64,000 bases of DNA, from NCBI GenBank assembly GCA_003260025.2, contig QFZU02000047.1, positions 1 through 64,000 of the forward strand, read 5' to 3'. The DNA is from Microbispora triticiradicis. Its GTDB lineage: Bacteria > Actinomycetota > Actinomycetes > Streptosporangiales > Streptosporangiaceae. The notes beneath the pieces were generated by a model. The model did no database searches and was not told the DNA's origin. It worked only from the letters and a program-made list of their open reading frames with translations. Position 1 is the stretch's first letter, and every line of letters starts with the position of its first letter. The position numbers and the translations under genes are program-made. Shown here in pieces: positions 1-7,738 of the stretch.

Positions 1-1002
1 GGCGCGGCCGGCACCGGTCCGGACGCCGCGGCGTCCCGCCGGGCCCGCATCCTCGGCCGGTCGGCCGCGGACACCCCGGCGCCCGGCGAGGGCCTCACCG
101 CGAACGGGCCGCCGGACGACCTGACGCTGTCCGCCGCGCTGTGGGACCTCGTCTGGGCGGGCCGCGTCACCGGGGACACGCTGGCTCCGCTCCGCTCGGC
201 GCTGGGCACCGGAAGGCCTGCCCACCGTCCGGCCGCGACCAGGCGCCGCCGGGCCGTCCTGCCCACCAGGAGCGGCCCGCCGACCGTGAGCGGCCGATGG
301 TGGCCGCTTCCCGCGCCGGCGGGCGACGGCACCCAGCGGGCGCACGCCCAGGCGGAGGTGCTGCTCGAACGGCACGGGGTGTTAACCAGGGGCGGCGTCA
401 CGGCCGAACGCCTGCCCGGCGGGTTCTCCGCCGTCTACCAGGTGCTGCGCGCCTTCGAGGAGAGCGGGCGATGCCGCCGCGGCTACTTCGTCGAAGGGCT
501 GGGCGGCGCCCAGTTCGCCCTTCCTGGCGCGGTGGACCGGATGCGGGCCATGTCCTCCCCGACGTCCTCCGCGTCTCCCTCAGCGGGGTTCGCACCGGAG
601 GAGGACCTGTGGTCGGTCCCGGCCCCGCCACCGCCCCGGCCGGTGGTCGTGCTGGCCGCGGCCGACCCGGCCAACCCGTACGGCGCCGCGCTGCCCTGGC
701 CCGAGCGCGCGGACGACGTGACCCACAGGCCGGGCCGCAAGGCGGGAGCGCTGGTGGTGCTGGTGGAGGGCTCCCTCGTCCTCTACGTCGAGCGTGGCGG
801 CAAGACCCTGCTCTCCTACGGCTCTGAGGAGGACCTGCGCCCGGCCGTGCAGGCCCTGGCCGTCTCCGTACGGCGGGGCGCGCTGGGCAAGCTCACCGTC
901 GAACGGGCCGACGGCGCCTCGATCACCGGCTCCCCCCTGGCGGATGCCCTGGAGGCCGCCGGGTTCCACCCCACCCCGCGTGGTCTGCGCATCCGCGGCT
1001 GA
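1..1002 (+). CDS. lhr: Lhr-family ATP-dependent DNA helicase, C-terminal part (5' truncated)
   Basis: The frame is open from base 1 to a TGA at 1000-1002, so only the last 333 residues of a normally about 1500-residue protein are present. The helicase motor is outside the window. What remains matches the C-terminal region of actinobacterial Lhr proteins: a GRWWPL segment after a basic linker, then RGYFVEGLGGAQFA and LAAADPANPYGAALPWP, which are characteristic of this family. Lhr is a superfamily 2 3'-5' DNA helicase/translocase linked to DNA repair. An ATG-initiated ORF starting at about 286 is internal and is not a start. The next gene converges from the minus strand 8 bp downstream. Confidence 0.85.
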   Translation, partial: GAAGTGPDAAASRRARILGRSAADTPAPGEGLTANGPPDDLTLSAALWDLVWAGRVTGDTLAPLRSALGTGRPAHRPAATRRRRAVLPTRSGPPTVSGRWWPLPAPAGDGTQRAHAQAEVLLERHGVLTRGGVTAERLPGGFSAVYQVLRAFEESGRCRRGYFVEGLGGAQFALPGAVDRMRAMSSPTSSASPSAGFAPEEDLWSVPAPPPPRPVVVLAAADPANPYGAALPWPERADDVTHRPGRKAGALVVLVEGSLVLYVERGGKTLLSYGSEEDLRPAVQALAVSVRRGALGKLTVERADGASITGSPLADALEAAGFHPTPRGLRIRG

Positions 1003-1010
1003 CCGCCGTC

Positions 1011-2315
1011 CTAGCCCGGCTCCGCCACGCTCGCCGGCCGGTCCTCCTCCACCCGAGCCGCCCGGCGCCTCCGGTTGAGCCGCAGGTACAGCAGGGCGGC
1101 GCCGGCGACCGCCAACGGCCACAGAAGGTAGGGGCCGGACATGAGAAGCAGCGCGGCCACCGCGACCATGGCCGTCATCGCCGCGGCCCGGCCCACGCCG
1201 CGTCTCGGCAGCAGCTTGAGCGCGGCGGCCACGCCGAGCGCGTACACCGCCACGAAGGAGCCGGTAGTGAGCAGCACGACGGGCTGGGCGCCCACCCCCG
1301 CGGCGACCACGACGGCCAGCGCGACGAACGACAACGCCGAGTGGACGGCCAGGCTACGGCGGGGCACCTCGCCCGCCATGCTGCCCCCGGCGAGCGCCCG
1401 GGGCAGCGCCCCGTCCCGGCCGAGGGCGGCCCCCAGTTTGGCCGCCCCGGCGTAGTAGGCGTTCATGGCGCCGAGCGTCAGCAGCACGGCGGCTCCGGCG
1501 GCCAGCCAGCGGGCGTTGCCGCCCAGGCCGAGTGCCATGAGTTCGCCCAGCGGCGCTTCGGTCCTGGCCGCGCCGGGACCGAGGACGGTGACGGTCGCGA
1601 AGGCCACCAGCAGGTACAGCGTCCCGACGATGACGACCGCCGCCCCGGTCGCCCTCGGCAGGTCGCGTCGCGGGCGGCGGAACTCGCCGGCGAGATGGGT
1701 GATCGCCTCCCAGCCCGCGAAACTCCAGACGAGCAGCGCCCCCGCCGAGCCGACGGCCGTCCAGCCGTGCGGGGCGAACGGCCGGAGATTGCCCATGTCG
1801 GCGTGCGGCAGCGACAGCCCGACCGACACCACCAGCAGCAGGACGAGCAGCCCCGCCAGGACGAGCTGCAACCTGCTGCTGACCTGGAGTCCGACGGCGT
1901 TGGCCGCGGTGACCACGGCCATCAGCACCGCCGCGGTCACGGTGGTGGTCACCGCCCCGCCTCCGGCCGCGGCGGAGACGTACGCCGCGCCGAACAGCGC
2001 GGCGGGGACGGCGCCCAGGGGCACCGCCAGGTAGAACCACCAGCCGACCACCGCCGCCGCGTGTTCGCCGAAGGCCAGCCGGGCGTAGGTGGACACCCCG
2101 CCCGCGTCGGGATAGCGCGCGCCGAGCGCGGCGAAGGTCCCGGCCAGCGGCGCCGACAGCAGGACGAGCGCCAGCCAGGCGAGCAGCGAGGCCGGTCCCG
2201 CCGCCTCCGCCGCCAGGGCGGGCAGCGCGATGACCCCGGTGCCGAGGACGGCTCCCACGTACATCGCCGTGCCGTGGCCGAAGGTCATCCGGCCCTGGTG
2301 GGTGGCCTCACTCAC
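1011..2315 (-). CDS. APC-family amino acid permease
   Basis: A polytopic membrane protein of about 434 residues with some 12 hydrophobic segments. The N-terminal GTAMYVGAVLGTGVIALP stretch is the glycine-rich TM1 signature of the APC (amino acid-polyamine-organocation) superfamily. The GTG at 2315 is chosen because it lies 11 bp after the preceding dipeptidase stop, with an AGGG about 9 nt upstream; the longer ATG-started frame would overlap that gene. It is third in a minus-strand run ROK regulator, dipeptidase, permease. I infer import of an amino acid, possibly D-alanine or a product of the dipeptidase, but nothing in the sequence fixes the substrate. It converges on lhr. Confidence 0.8.
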   Translation of the reverse strand: MSEATHQGRMTFGHGTAMYVGAVLGTGVIALPALAAEAAGPASLLAWLALVLLSAPLAGTFAALGARYPDAGGVSTYARLAFGEHAAAVVGWWFYLAVPLGAVPAALFGAAYVSAAAGGGAVTTTVTAAVLMAVVTAANAVGLQVSSRLQLVLAGLLVLLLVVSVGLSLPHADMGNLRPFAPHGWTAVGSAGALLVWSFAGWEAITHLAGEFRRPRRDLPRATGAAVVIVGTLYLLVAFATVTVLGPGAARTEAPLGELMALGLGGNARWLAAGAAVLLTLGAMNAYYAGAAKLGAALGRDGALPRALAGGSMAGEVPRRSLAVHSALSFVALAVVVAAGVGAQPVVLLTTGSFVAVYALGVAAALKLLPRRGVGRAAAMTAMVAVAALLLMSGPYLLWPLAVAGAALLYLRLNRRRRAARVEEDRPASVAEPG

Positions 2316-2326
2316 GACGCATCGCC

Positions 2327-3010
2327 CTACAACTCCACGGGGCCGTAGAGGGCGGCGGGGGCGCGGCGGGTCATGGCCCAGTAGCGGTCGCCGTACGACC
2401 AGTGCCACCACTCGGTCGGGTAGTTGACCAGGCCGCAGGCCTCCAGGGCCGCGCTCAGGACGTCGCGGTTGCGCCGTGCCCCGGCGCCCACCTCGGCGGC
2501 CGTGTAGCAGGCGCCGCGGCTCTGCTCAGGAGTGGCGTTGACCGCCGTCCCCATGTCGAGCTCCACCCCGTAGTCGTCGCAGAGCGTCAGGTCGACGGCC
2601 GCGCCCGCCGTGTGCGGGGCGACCTCTATCGGGGAGACATACCGGCTCGCGGCGACGTGCAGGTCGCCGGCCGGCATGTCCGGGAAGGCGGCGCGCAGTT
2701 CGGCCTTGTACTCCTCGAAGTAGCGCCGCTGCAGCGCGGGCGGGCGGTAGCCCTCGACGACCACGAGGTTGCACCCCGCCGGCAGGCGATCCTGGGCCTC
2801 CTCCAGGCGGGCCAGCAGGCCCTCCCGCAGGTGGGCGTAGGCCCCGGCCGGATCGGCGAGCCGTTCGTCGACCCGCAGCCGTCCCCGGACGTCGCTCAGC
2901 TTCTCGCCGCACTCCTCCACGCCGATCGAGGTCACCCGGAGATCCGAGATCAGGACCAGACCGGCGGCGGGGTCGGGCAGCGCGGAGCGATCACGAGAGG
3001 AAACGGACAT
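2327..3010 (-). CDS. D-alanyl-D-alanine dipeptidase (VanX/DdpX-like, M15D)
   Basis: 227 residues, the usual size for zinc D,D-dipeptidases of the VanX family. Visible motifs are EGYRPP at about residue 93, an H-x6-D zinc motif (HTAGAAVD) at about 138, and EWWHW at about 206, which supplies the catalytic Glu and third zinc His. There is no signal peptide, so it probably acts in the cytoplasm on D-Ala-D-Ala. The start is the ATG at 3010, since the upstream extension of the frame overlaps the ROK gene. It lies 16 bp after the ROK repressor and 11 bp before the permease start, suggesting one operon. Vancomycin resistance is unlikely here: there is no vanH or vanA nearby, and cell-wall dipeptide recycling is the better reading. 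Confidence 0.85.
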   Translation of the reverse strand: MSVSSRDRSALPDPAAGLVLISDLRVTSIGVEECGEKLSDVRGRLRVDERLADPAGAYAHLREGLLARLEEAQDRLPAGCNLVVVEGYRPPALQRRYFEEYKAELRAAFPDMPAGDLHVAASRYVSPIEVAPHTAGAAVDLTLCDDYGVELDMGTAVNATPEQSRGACYTAAEVGAGARRNRDVLSAALEACGLVNYPTEWWHWSYGDRYWAMTRRAPAALYGPVEL

Positions 3011-3026
3011 GAGGATCAACCTACCG

Positions 3027-4202
3027 TCACACGGTGTCCGAGAAGACCTCTTCACGCGCTCGGTCCAGTGCTGCGACGATAGCCCCCATAAGTACGGGAT
3101 TGCCATCCACGCCGGTCGCCGCCACCGTGGGGCGGCTCGGGCACACGCGGGCCACCGCCTCCTCCACCCGCCGGGCGAGCAGGTGTCCCCCGGCCCTGCC
3201 GACGTCTCCGCTGAGCACGACCAGCCCCGGGTCGAGCACCACCGAGACCGCCGCGACGCCGACCGCGAGCCGCCCGGCCAGGCTGTCGACGAACCCCTCG
3301 TTCCCCGCGGCGACGGCCGCGCGGACCAGCCCGGCCACGTCGCGCGCCCCCAGGTCGACGGTGGTCACACCGTGCGCGCGGGCCAGGTTCCACAGCGCCT
3401 CTCCTCCGACGAGGCGCTGGAAGGACCCGGTCTGGGGCGCGGTGACCTGGCTCGGGAGCGGTTCGCCGGGGACCGGGAGCCAGCCGATCTCCCCCGCGCC
3501 GCCGGTGATCCCGCGGTGCAGCCTGCCGCCCAGCATGACGCCGAGGCCCTGGCCGACGCCGGTCCACAGGATCGCGAAGTCGTCGGCGCCCCGCGCCGCG
3601 CCGTACGCCTGCTCGGCCAGCGCCGCGAGGTTCACGTCGTTCTCGATGATCACGCACTCGCCCAGCAGCGTACGCAGCCCGGCGAGGATGCCGACGTGCC
3701 AGGAGGGCAGGTCGACGGAGTACCGCACGTCGCCAGTGGCGGGGTCGACCACGCCGCGGGTGCCGATGACGAAGCAGCGCAGCCGGGCGAGCTCGATCCC
3801 GGCCGTCCCGCAGGCCCGCTGGACGGCCTCGTGGACCACCCGTACGGGATCGCCCGCCTCGCTCGGGTCCACCGTGACCTGGGCGATGACCGTTCCGGTG
3901 ATGTCGGCGACGGCGGCCGTGACGCTGTCCGGCAGCACCTCCAGGCCCGCGACGTACGCGCTGGAGGGGTTGACGCCGTACAACGCGGCGTTCGGGCCGC
4001 GGCCCCCGGGGCGCTCGCCGGCGGCCGTGACCAGCCCGCGCGTCTCCAGGCGGGCGAGGAGCTGCCCCGAGGTCACCTTCGACAGCCCGGTAAGCTCACC
4101 CAACTCGGCCCTGGTCAGAGGGCCTCTGGTGATGAGGAGTTCCAGTGCCGCGCGGTCGTTGATCTGCCGTAGCAGCCGAGGCGTACCCGGTCGTTGTGCC
4201 AC
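3027..4202 (-). CDS. ROK-family transcriptional repressor
   Basis: 391 residues. The N-terminal winged HTH (ALELLITRGPLTRAELGELTGLSKVTSG, residues about 19-46, quoted here as family features only) is followed by an actin-fold ROK sugar-binding domain. Landmarks are IENDVNLAALAEQ and GGAGEIGWLPVPG. The zinc-binding Cys cluster of ROK kinases (CGxxGCxE) is absent, so this should be a sugar-responsive repressor, not a kinase. It is transcribed divergently from the DasABC-like importer, and a perfect palindrome lies in the shared 214-bp gap. I infer control of both flanking operons, with an amino sugar or its phosphate as inducer. It is clearly paralogous to the regulator at 13753-14946. Confidence 0.88.
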   Translation of the reverse strand: MAQRPGTPRLLRQINDRAALELLITRGPLTRAELGELTGLSKVTSGQLLARLETRGLVTAAGERPGGRGPNAALYGVNPSSAYVAGLEVLPDSVTAAVADITGTVIAQVTVDPSEAGDPVRVVHEAVQRACGTAGIELARLRCFVIGTRGVVDPATGDVRYSVDLPSWHVGILAGLRTLLGECVIIENDVNLAALAEQAYGAARGADDFAILWTGVGQGLGVMLGGRLHRGITGGAGEIGWLPVPGEPLPSQVTAPQTGSFQRLVGGEALWNLARAHGVTTVDLGARDVAGLVRAAVAAGNEGFVDSLAGRLAVGVAAVSVVLDPGLVVLSGDVGRAGGHLLARRVEEAVARVCPSRPTVAATGVDGNPVLMGAIVAALDRAREEVFSDTV

Positions 4203-4230
4203 CGGCTGGTTCCCCTCTCGTCACGATCCG

Positions 4231-4266
4231 CTAACGCGGCTTTTTTATAAGAAAGTTTCTTGTTAG
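4231..4266. promoter_or_regulatory. Nested palindromic operator in the ROK/ABC divergent promoter region
   Basis: AAGAAA (4249-4254), one central G, then TTTCTT (4256-4261) form a perfect inverted repeat. It is flanked by a second pair, CTAAC (4231-4235) and GTTAG (4262-4266). A run of six T's and a TATAA lie at its left edge in an otherwise very GC-rich region. ROK repressors such as Mlc, NagC and XylR bind AT-rich palindromes of this shape. The site lies between the divergent starts at 4202 and 4417, so it is the natural binding site for the repressor encoded next to it. Binding is inferred, not shown. Confidence 0.6.
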
Positions 4267-4416
4267 TTTAGCGCCAGCCAGCCCGGAGGCAACCGATCAG
4301 CCTCGGGACGCCATGAGCGCCGACCGAAAGGAGAGCGCCTTCCAGCAGGTGAGCGGCCCGCCGACACCCCCACGAGGCGCACCCCCGACGCGAAGCCGGG
4401 AAGGGAGAGAACCATC

Positions 4417-5748
4417 GTGAAGATTGTGAAGATCGCGGTCGCGACCACCGCGACCGCCGTCCTGGCCCTGGGACTCGCCGCTTGCGGAAGCGACGACTCC
4501 AAGGACGCGGCCGCGCCGGCGGCCTCCGCGGCAGCCGGCGGTCCCAAGTTCGCGGGCCAGACTCTTACCGTGTGGCGACTCGGTGCCCCCACCGACGTCT
4601 TCACCAAATACATGGACGACCTGGGCGCCAAGTTCAAGGAGCAGACGGGCGCCGAGGCGAAGGTCCAGTGGATCCCCTGGCCCGACGCGCAGAAGAAGTG
4701 GACCGCCGCGCTCGCCGGCGGCGAGGGCCCGGACGTCACCGAGTTCGGCAACGACCAGGTCGCCGCCTGGGTGGCGCAGGACGCCCTGGCCGACATCACC
4801 GGCATCGTCAAGGGCGACACCGAGCTCCAGGAGATCCCGCAGAACCTGTGGAGCTACGAGACGATCGACGACAAGATCTACGCCGTTCCGTGGGGCGGCG
4901 GCACCCGGGCCGTGCTCTACCGCAAGGACTGGTTCGACAAGCTCGGCATCGAGGTCCCGAAGACCTGGGACGAGCTGATCGCCGCGGGCAAGAAGATCGT
5001 CGACAAGCAGGGCAAGGACGTCGACGGCTTCGCCTTCAACGGCGGCTCGGACGCGAACATGTCGCTGTCGCCGTTCGTCTGGTCCGCCGGGGGCGACTTC
5101 GCCAAGTTCGAGGGCGGCAAGTGGGTGGGCCAGCTCACCCAGCCGGGCTTCAAGGAGGGCTTCCAGTTCTACACGGACCTGGTCGCCAAGGACGGCGTGT
5201 CCGGCAAGGGCCGTCTGACGCAGAACTCGGTGGACATCGCCCAGCGTTTCGCCGCCGGCAAGGTCGGCATGTACGTCACCGGCGGCTGGGACATCGCCGC
5301 CATCAAGGAGCAGAGCAAGGGCAAGGTCGACGAGTCGAAGATGGGCTTCTTCTCGCTCCCGGCCAAGGACGGCTCCGGCCCGGCGCCCGCCTTCCAGGGC
5401 GGCAACGACATCGCCATCTGGAAGGACGCCAAGAACCCCGAGCTCGCCGCCGAGTATCTCAAGCTCGCGGCCGGCAAGGAGTTCGGCGTCCGGTACGCCA
5501 AGGAGGGCGGCCTGCTCCCGCTCTACCCCGACGCGCTCGCCGAGATGGGCGGCGACCCCGCCCAGAAGCCCTTCACGGACACCTTCAAGGTCGCCAAGGG
5601 CTTCCCGGCCAGCCCCAACTGGGCCGAGGCCAACGACACCAAGGCCGTGCTGCAGAACGCGGCACGCTCGGTGATCGAGGGCAAGAAGAGCGTCGACCAG
5701 GCTCTGACGGACGCGAACTCCGAGCTTGAGACGATCCTCAACCAGTAG
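4417..5748 (+). CDS. Sugar ABC transporter solute-binding lipoprotein (DasA-like)
   Basis: 443 residues beginning at a GTG with GGGAGAG upstream. The signal peptide ends in a lipobox (LAAC, Cys22), so it is a lipid-anchored extracellular binding protein. The rest is a family 1 solute-binding fold (LTVWRLG, VLYRKDWFDKLGI, GGNDIAIWKDA). Its tail and spacing resemble DasA-type N,N'-diacetylchitobiose binders. It is followed after 5 bp by two permeases and then a GH3 hexosaminidase, the same order as dasABCD in Streptomyces. No ATPase is encoded here; such importers usually share a distant MsiK-type ATPase. Likely ligands are chitobiose, GlcNAc or cell-wall disaccharides; the choice between them is inference. 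Confidence 0.85.
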   Translation: MKIVKIAVATTATAVLALGLAACGSDDSKDAAAPAASAAAGGPKFAGQTLTVWRLGAPTDVFTKYMDDLGAKFKEQTGAEAKVQWIPWPDAQKKWTAALAGGEGPDVTEFGNDQVAAWVAQDALADITGIVKGDTELQEIPQNLWSYETIDDKIYAVPWGGGTRAVLYRKDWFDKLGIEVPKTWDELIAAGKKIVDKQGKDVDGFAFNGGSDANMSLSPFVWSAGGDFAKFEGGKWVGQLTQPGFKEGFQFYTDLVAKDGVSGKGRLTQNSVDIAQRFAAGKVGMYVTGGWDIAAIKEQSKGKVDESKMGFFSLPAKDGSGPAPAFQGGNDIAIWKDAKNPELAAEYLKLAAGKEFGVRYAKEGGLLPLYPDALAEMGGDPAQKPFTDTFKVAKGFPASPNWAEANDTKAVLQNAARSVIEGKKSVDQALTDANSELETILNQ

Positions 5749-5753
5749 GACTC

Positions 5754-6770
5754 ATGACCCACACGTCAACCCTCGCCCGGGGCGGAGCCGACACCTCCGC
5801 CCCGGCGCGGCGCCCGCGCAGACGGCCCGGCCGCCCGGCCCTCTCCCCCAGAGCCGTCCCGTACGTCCTGATCCTGCCCGGCCTCCTGGTCATCGCCGCG
5901 CTCCTGCTCTACCCGCTGTACCAGATGGTCGTGATGTCCTTCCACAAGGTCGGGCTCCGGCAGATCAAGGCGGTCAACCCCGCGCCCGCCGAGTTCGTCG
6001 GCGTGGACAACTACACGCAGATCTTCGGCTCCGACCTGTTCTGGTCGTCGCTCCGCAACACCGTGCTCTTCGCCGTCGTGACCGTCGCGCTGACCCTCGC
6101 CCTCGGCACCCTCGTCGGCCTGCTGCTCCACCGGCTGGGCCCGAAGATGTCGACCTTCGTCGTCGTCGGCATCATGGCCGCGTGGGCCACCCCGCCCACC
6201 GCGCAGGCCATCGTCTGGAAGTGGCTGTTCGACTCCGACGCCGGGGTGGTCAACTGGACCCTGAACCTGCTGCCGGACGGGCTGTCGAACCTGCTGTTCG
6301 GCCAGGCCGACTGGAGCGGGCACCCGTGGTTCAACGACACGCTCACGCTCTACTTCGTGCTGGTCATGGCCGTGGTGTGGGCGTCGTTCCCGTTCATCGC
6401 GGTTTCGGTGCTGGCCGGGCTCAAGAGCATCCCCGGCGAGCTGTACGAGGCGGCGAAGATGGACGGCTCGGGCGCGGTCCACACGTTCCGGAGGATCACG
6501 CTTCCACTGCTCAAACCGGTGTTCTCGGTGCTGGTGGTGCTGTCTGTCATCTGGGACTTCAAGGTCTTCACCCAGCTCTACCTGCTGGCCGGCGGCACGG
6601 TGAACCGCGACGCGTTCAACCTGTCGCTGTGGAGCTACGCCGAGGCGTTCAGCAGCCCGCCGAAGATGGGCCTCGGCGCCGCCATCGCGGTCGTGCTGAC
6701 CGTGATCCTGCTGCTGATCACCTTCGTGTACGTCCGGCAGATCGTGAAGACGGAGGACGACATCCGATGA
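5754..6770 (+). CDS. Sugar ABC transporter permease, MalF/DasB type
   Basis: 338 residues with six predicted membrane helices after a basic, arginine-rich N-terminus. The cytoplasmic EAA loop that contacts the ATPase is visible as ELYEAAKMDGSGAVHTFRRI, about residue 230. The start ATG is 5 bp after the binding-protein stop, and the stop overlaps the next permease start by ATGA, so all three are translated from one mRNA. It forms one half of the membrane channel of the amino-sugar importer. Confidence 0.9.
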   Translation: MTHTSTLARGGADTSAPARRPRRRPGRPALSPRAVPYVLILPGLLVIAALLLYPLYQMVVMSFHKVGLRQIKAVNPAPAEFVGVDNYTQIFGSDLFWSSLRNTVLFAVVTVALTLALGTLVGLLLHRLGPKMSTFVVVGIMAAWATPPTAQAIVWKWLFDSDAGVVNWTLNLLPDGLSNLLFGQADWSGHPWFNDTLTLYFVLVMAVVWASFPFIAVSVLAGLKSIPGELYEAAKMDGSGAVHTFRRITLPLLKPVFSVLVVLSVIWDFKVFTQLYLLAGGTVNRDAFNLSLWSYAEAFSSPPKMGLGAAIAVVLTVILLLITFVYVRQIVKTEDDIR

Positions 6771-7618
6771 GCCCGCTGACCCGCAGGAGGCTCGGACGGG
6801 CCGCGCTGAACGCGGCCGGGGTCGCGGTGTTCCTCTTCGCGGTCTTCCCCGTCTACTGGATGGTCGCCACGGCGTTCAAGCCGAACGACCAGATCTTCAC
6901 CACGAGCTTCATCCCGTTCCCGAGCCCGCCCTCACTCGATCACGTCGAACGCGTCTTCACCAGGGGCGTCGCGGGGCACTCGATCTGGCAGTACCTGGTC
7001 AACAGCACCCTCGTTGCGCTCAGCGCCGTCGTGCTCGGCGCCGTGTTCGCGCTGCTCGCGGCGACCGCCGTGGCGAGGTTCCGGTTCCGGTTCCGCACGT
7101 CGTTCCTGATCCTGCTGCTGATCGTGCAGATGGTGCCGGCCGAGGCGCTGCTGATCCCGCTGTTCACCATGGTCAAGCGGCTCGGCCTGTACGACCAGCT
7201 GCTCGGCCTGATCGTCATCAACGTCGGCCTGACGCTGCCGTTCTCCGTCTGGATGCTGCGCACGTTCGTCGCCGCCGTGCCCAAGGAACTGGAGGAGGCG
7301 GCCTGGATCGATGGCGCCGGCCGGTTCACCACCTTCTGGCGGGTGCTGTTCCCGCTGGTCGCGCCCGGCCTCGTCGCCACCAGCATCTTCGCCTTCATCA
7401 CCACCTGGAACGAGTTCGTCTACGCCCTGACCCTGATCGGCGACCAGGGCAAGTACACGATGCCGGTCGCATTGCAGTTCTTCGTCGGCCAGCGGTCGAC
7501 CGACTGGGGCGGCATCATGGCCGCCTCGACCCTGATGACCATCCCGGTCCTCGTCTTCTTCCTGCTGGTCCAGCGGCGGATGGTCTCCGGCCTCGTCGCG
7601 GGCGCGGTCAAGGGTTAA
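6767..7618 (+). CDS. Sugar ABC transporter permease, MalG/DasC type
   Basis: 283 residues, six membrane helices, with the EAA loop ELEEAAWIDGAGRFTTFWRV near residue 180. The ATG at 6767 overlaps the previous stop (ATGA), which fixes the start; the reading frame open further upstream is a shadow of the first permease. It is the second channel subunit of the importer at 4417-7618. A 120-bp gap containing a hairpin separates it from the glycosidase gene, which is still co-directional. Confidence 0.9.
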   Translation: MSPLTRRRLGRAALNAAGVAVFLFAVFPVYWMVATAFKPNDQIFTTSFIPFPSPPSLDHVERVFTRGVAGHSIWQYLVNSTLVALSAVVLGAVFALLAATAVARFRFRFRTSFLILLLIVQMVPAEALLIPLFTMVKRLGLYDQLLGLIVINVGLTLPFSVWMLRTFVAAVPKELEEAAWIDGAGRFTTFWRVLFPLVAPGLVATSIFAFITTWNEFVYALTLIGDQGKYTMPVALQFFVGQRSTDWGGIMAASTLMTIPVLVFFLLVQRRMVSGLVAGAVKG

Positions 7619-7644
7619 CCACACCGCTACGGGCACCCCCGCTT

Positions 7645-7674
7645 CGTACGGCCGCCGCACCCGGTGGCCGTACG
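7645..7674 (+). other. Intra-operon hairpin between permease and nagZ-like gene
   Basis: CGTACGGCC (7645-7653) and GGCCGTACG (7666-7674) form a perfect 9-bp stem with a 12-nt loop. There is no U-run. It probably trims or protects the transporter mRNA or dampens read-through into the downstream glycosidase; it may also be a partial terminator. Confidence 0.45.
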
Positions 7675-7738
7675 GGCCCTGCCCGCGCGCCCTCCGCTCT
7701 CACTCTCACGAAACTCTCCACGAAGGAGCCGAGACACC

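Noticed and set aside
1341-2348. Long plus-strand ORF opposite the APC permease
   Set aside because: A GC-rich antisense shadow: Arg/Gly/Glu-rich, no domain, and the permease frame is clearly coding.
2327-3010. Vancomycin resistance locus
   Set aside because: Only the VanX-like dipeptidase is present; no vanH, vanA, vanS or vanR nearby, and its operon partners point to wall recycling.
4249-4261. Rho-independent terminator with T-run
   Set aside because: The stem is AT-rich, it lies between divergent starts, not after a gene, and the T-run precedes it on the plus strand.
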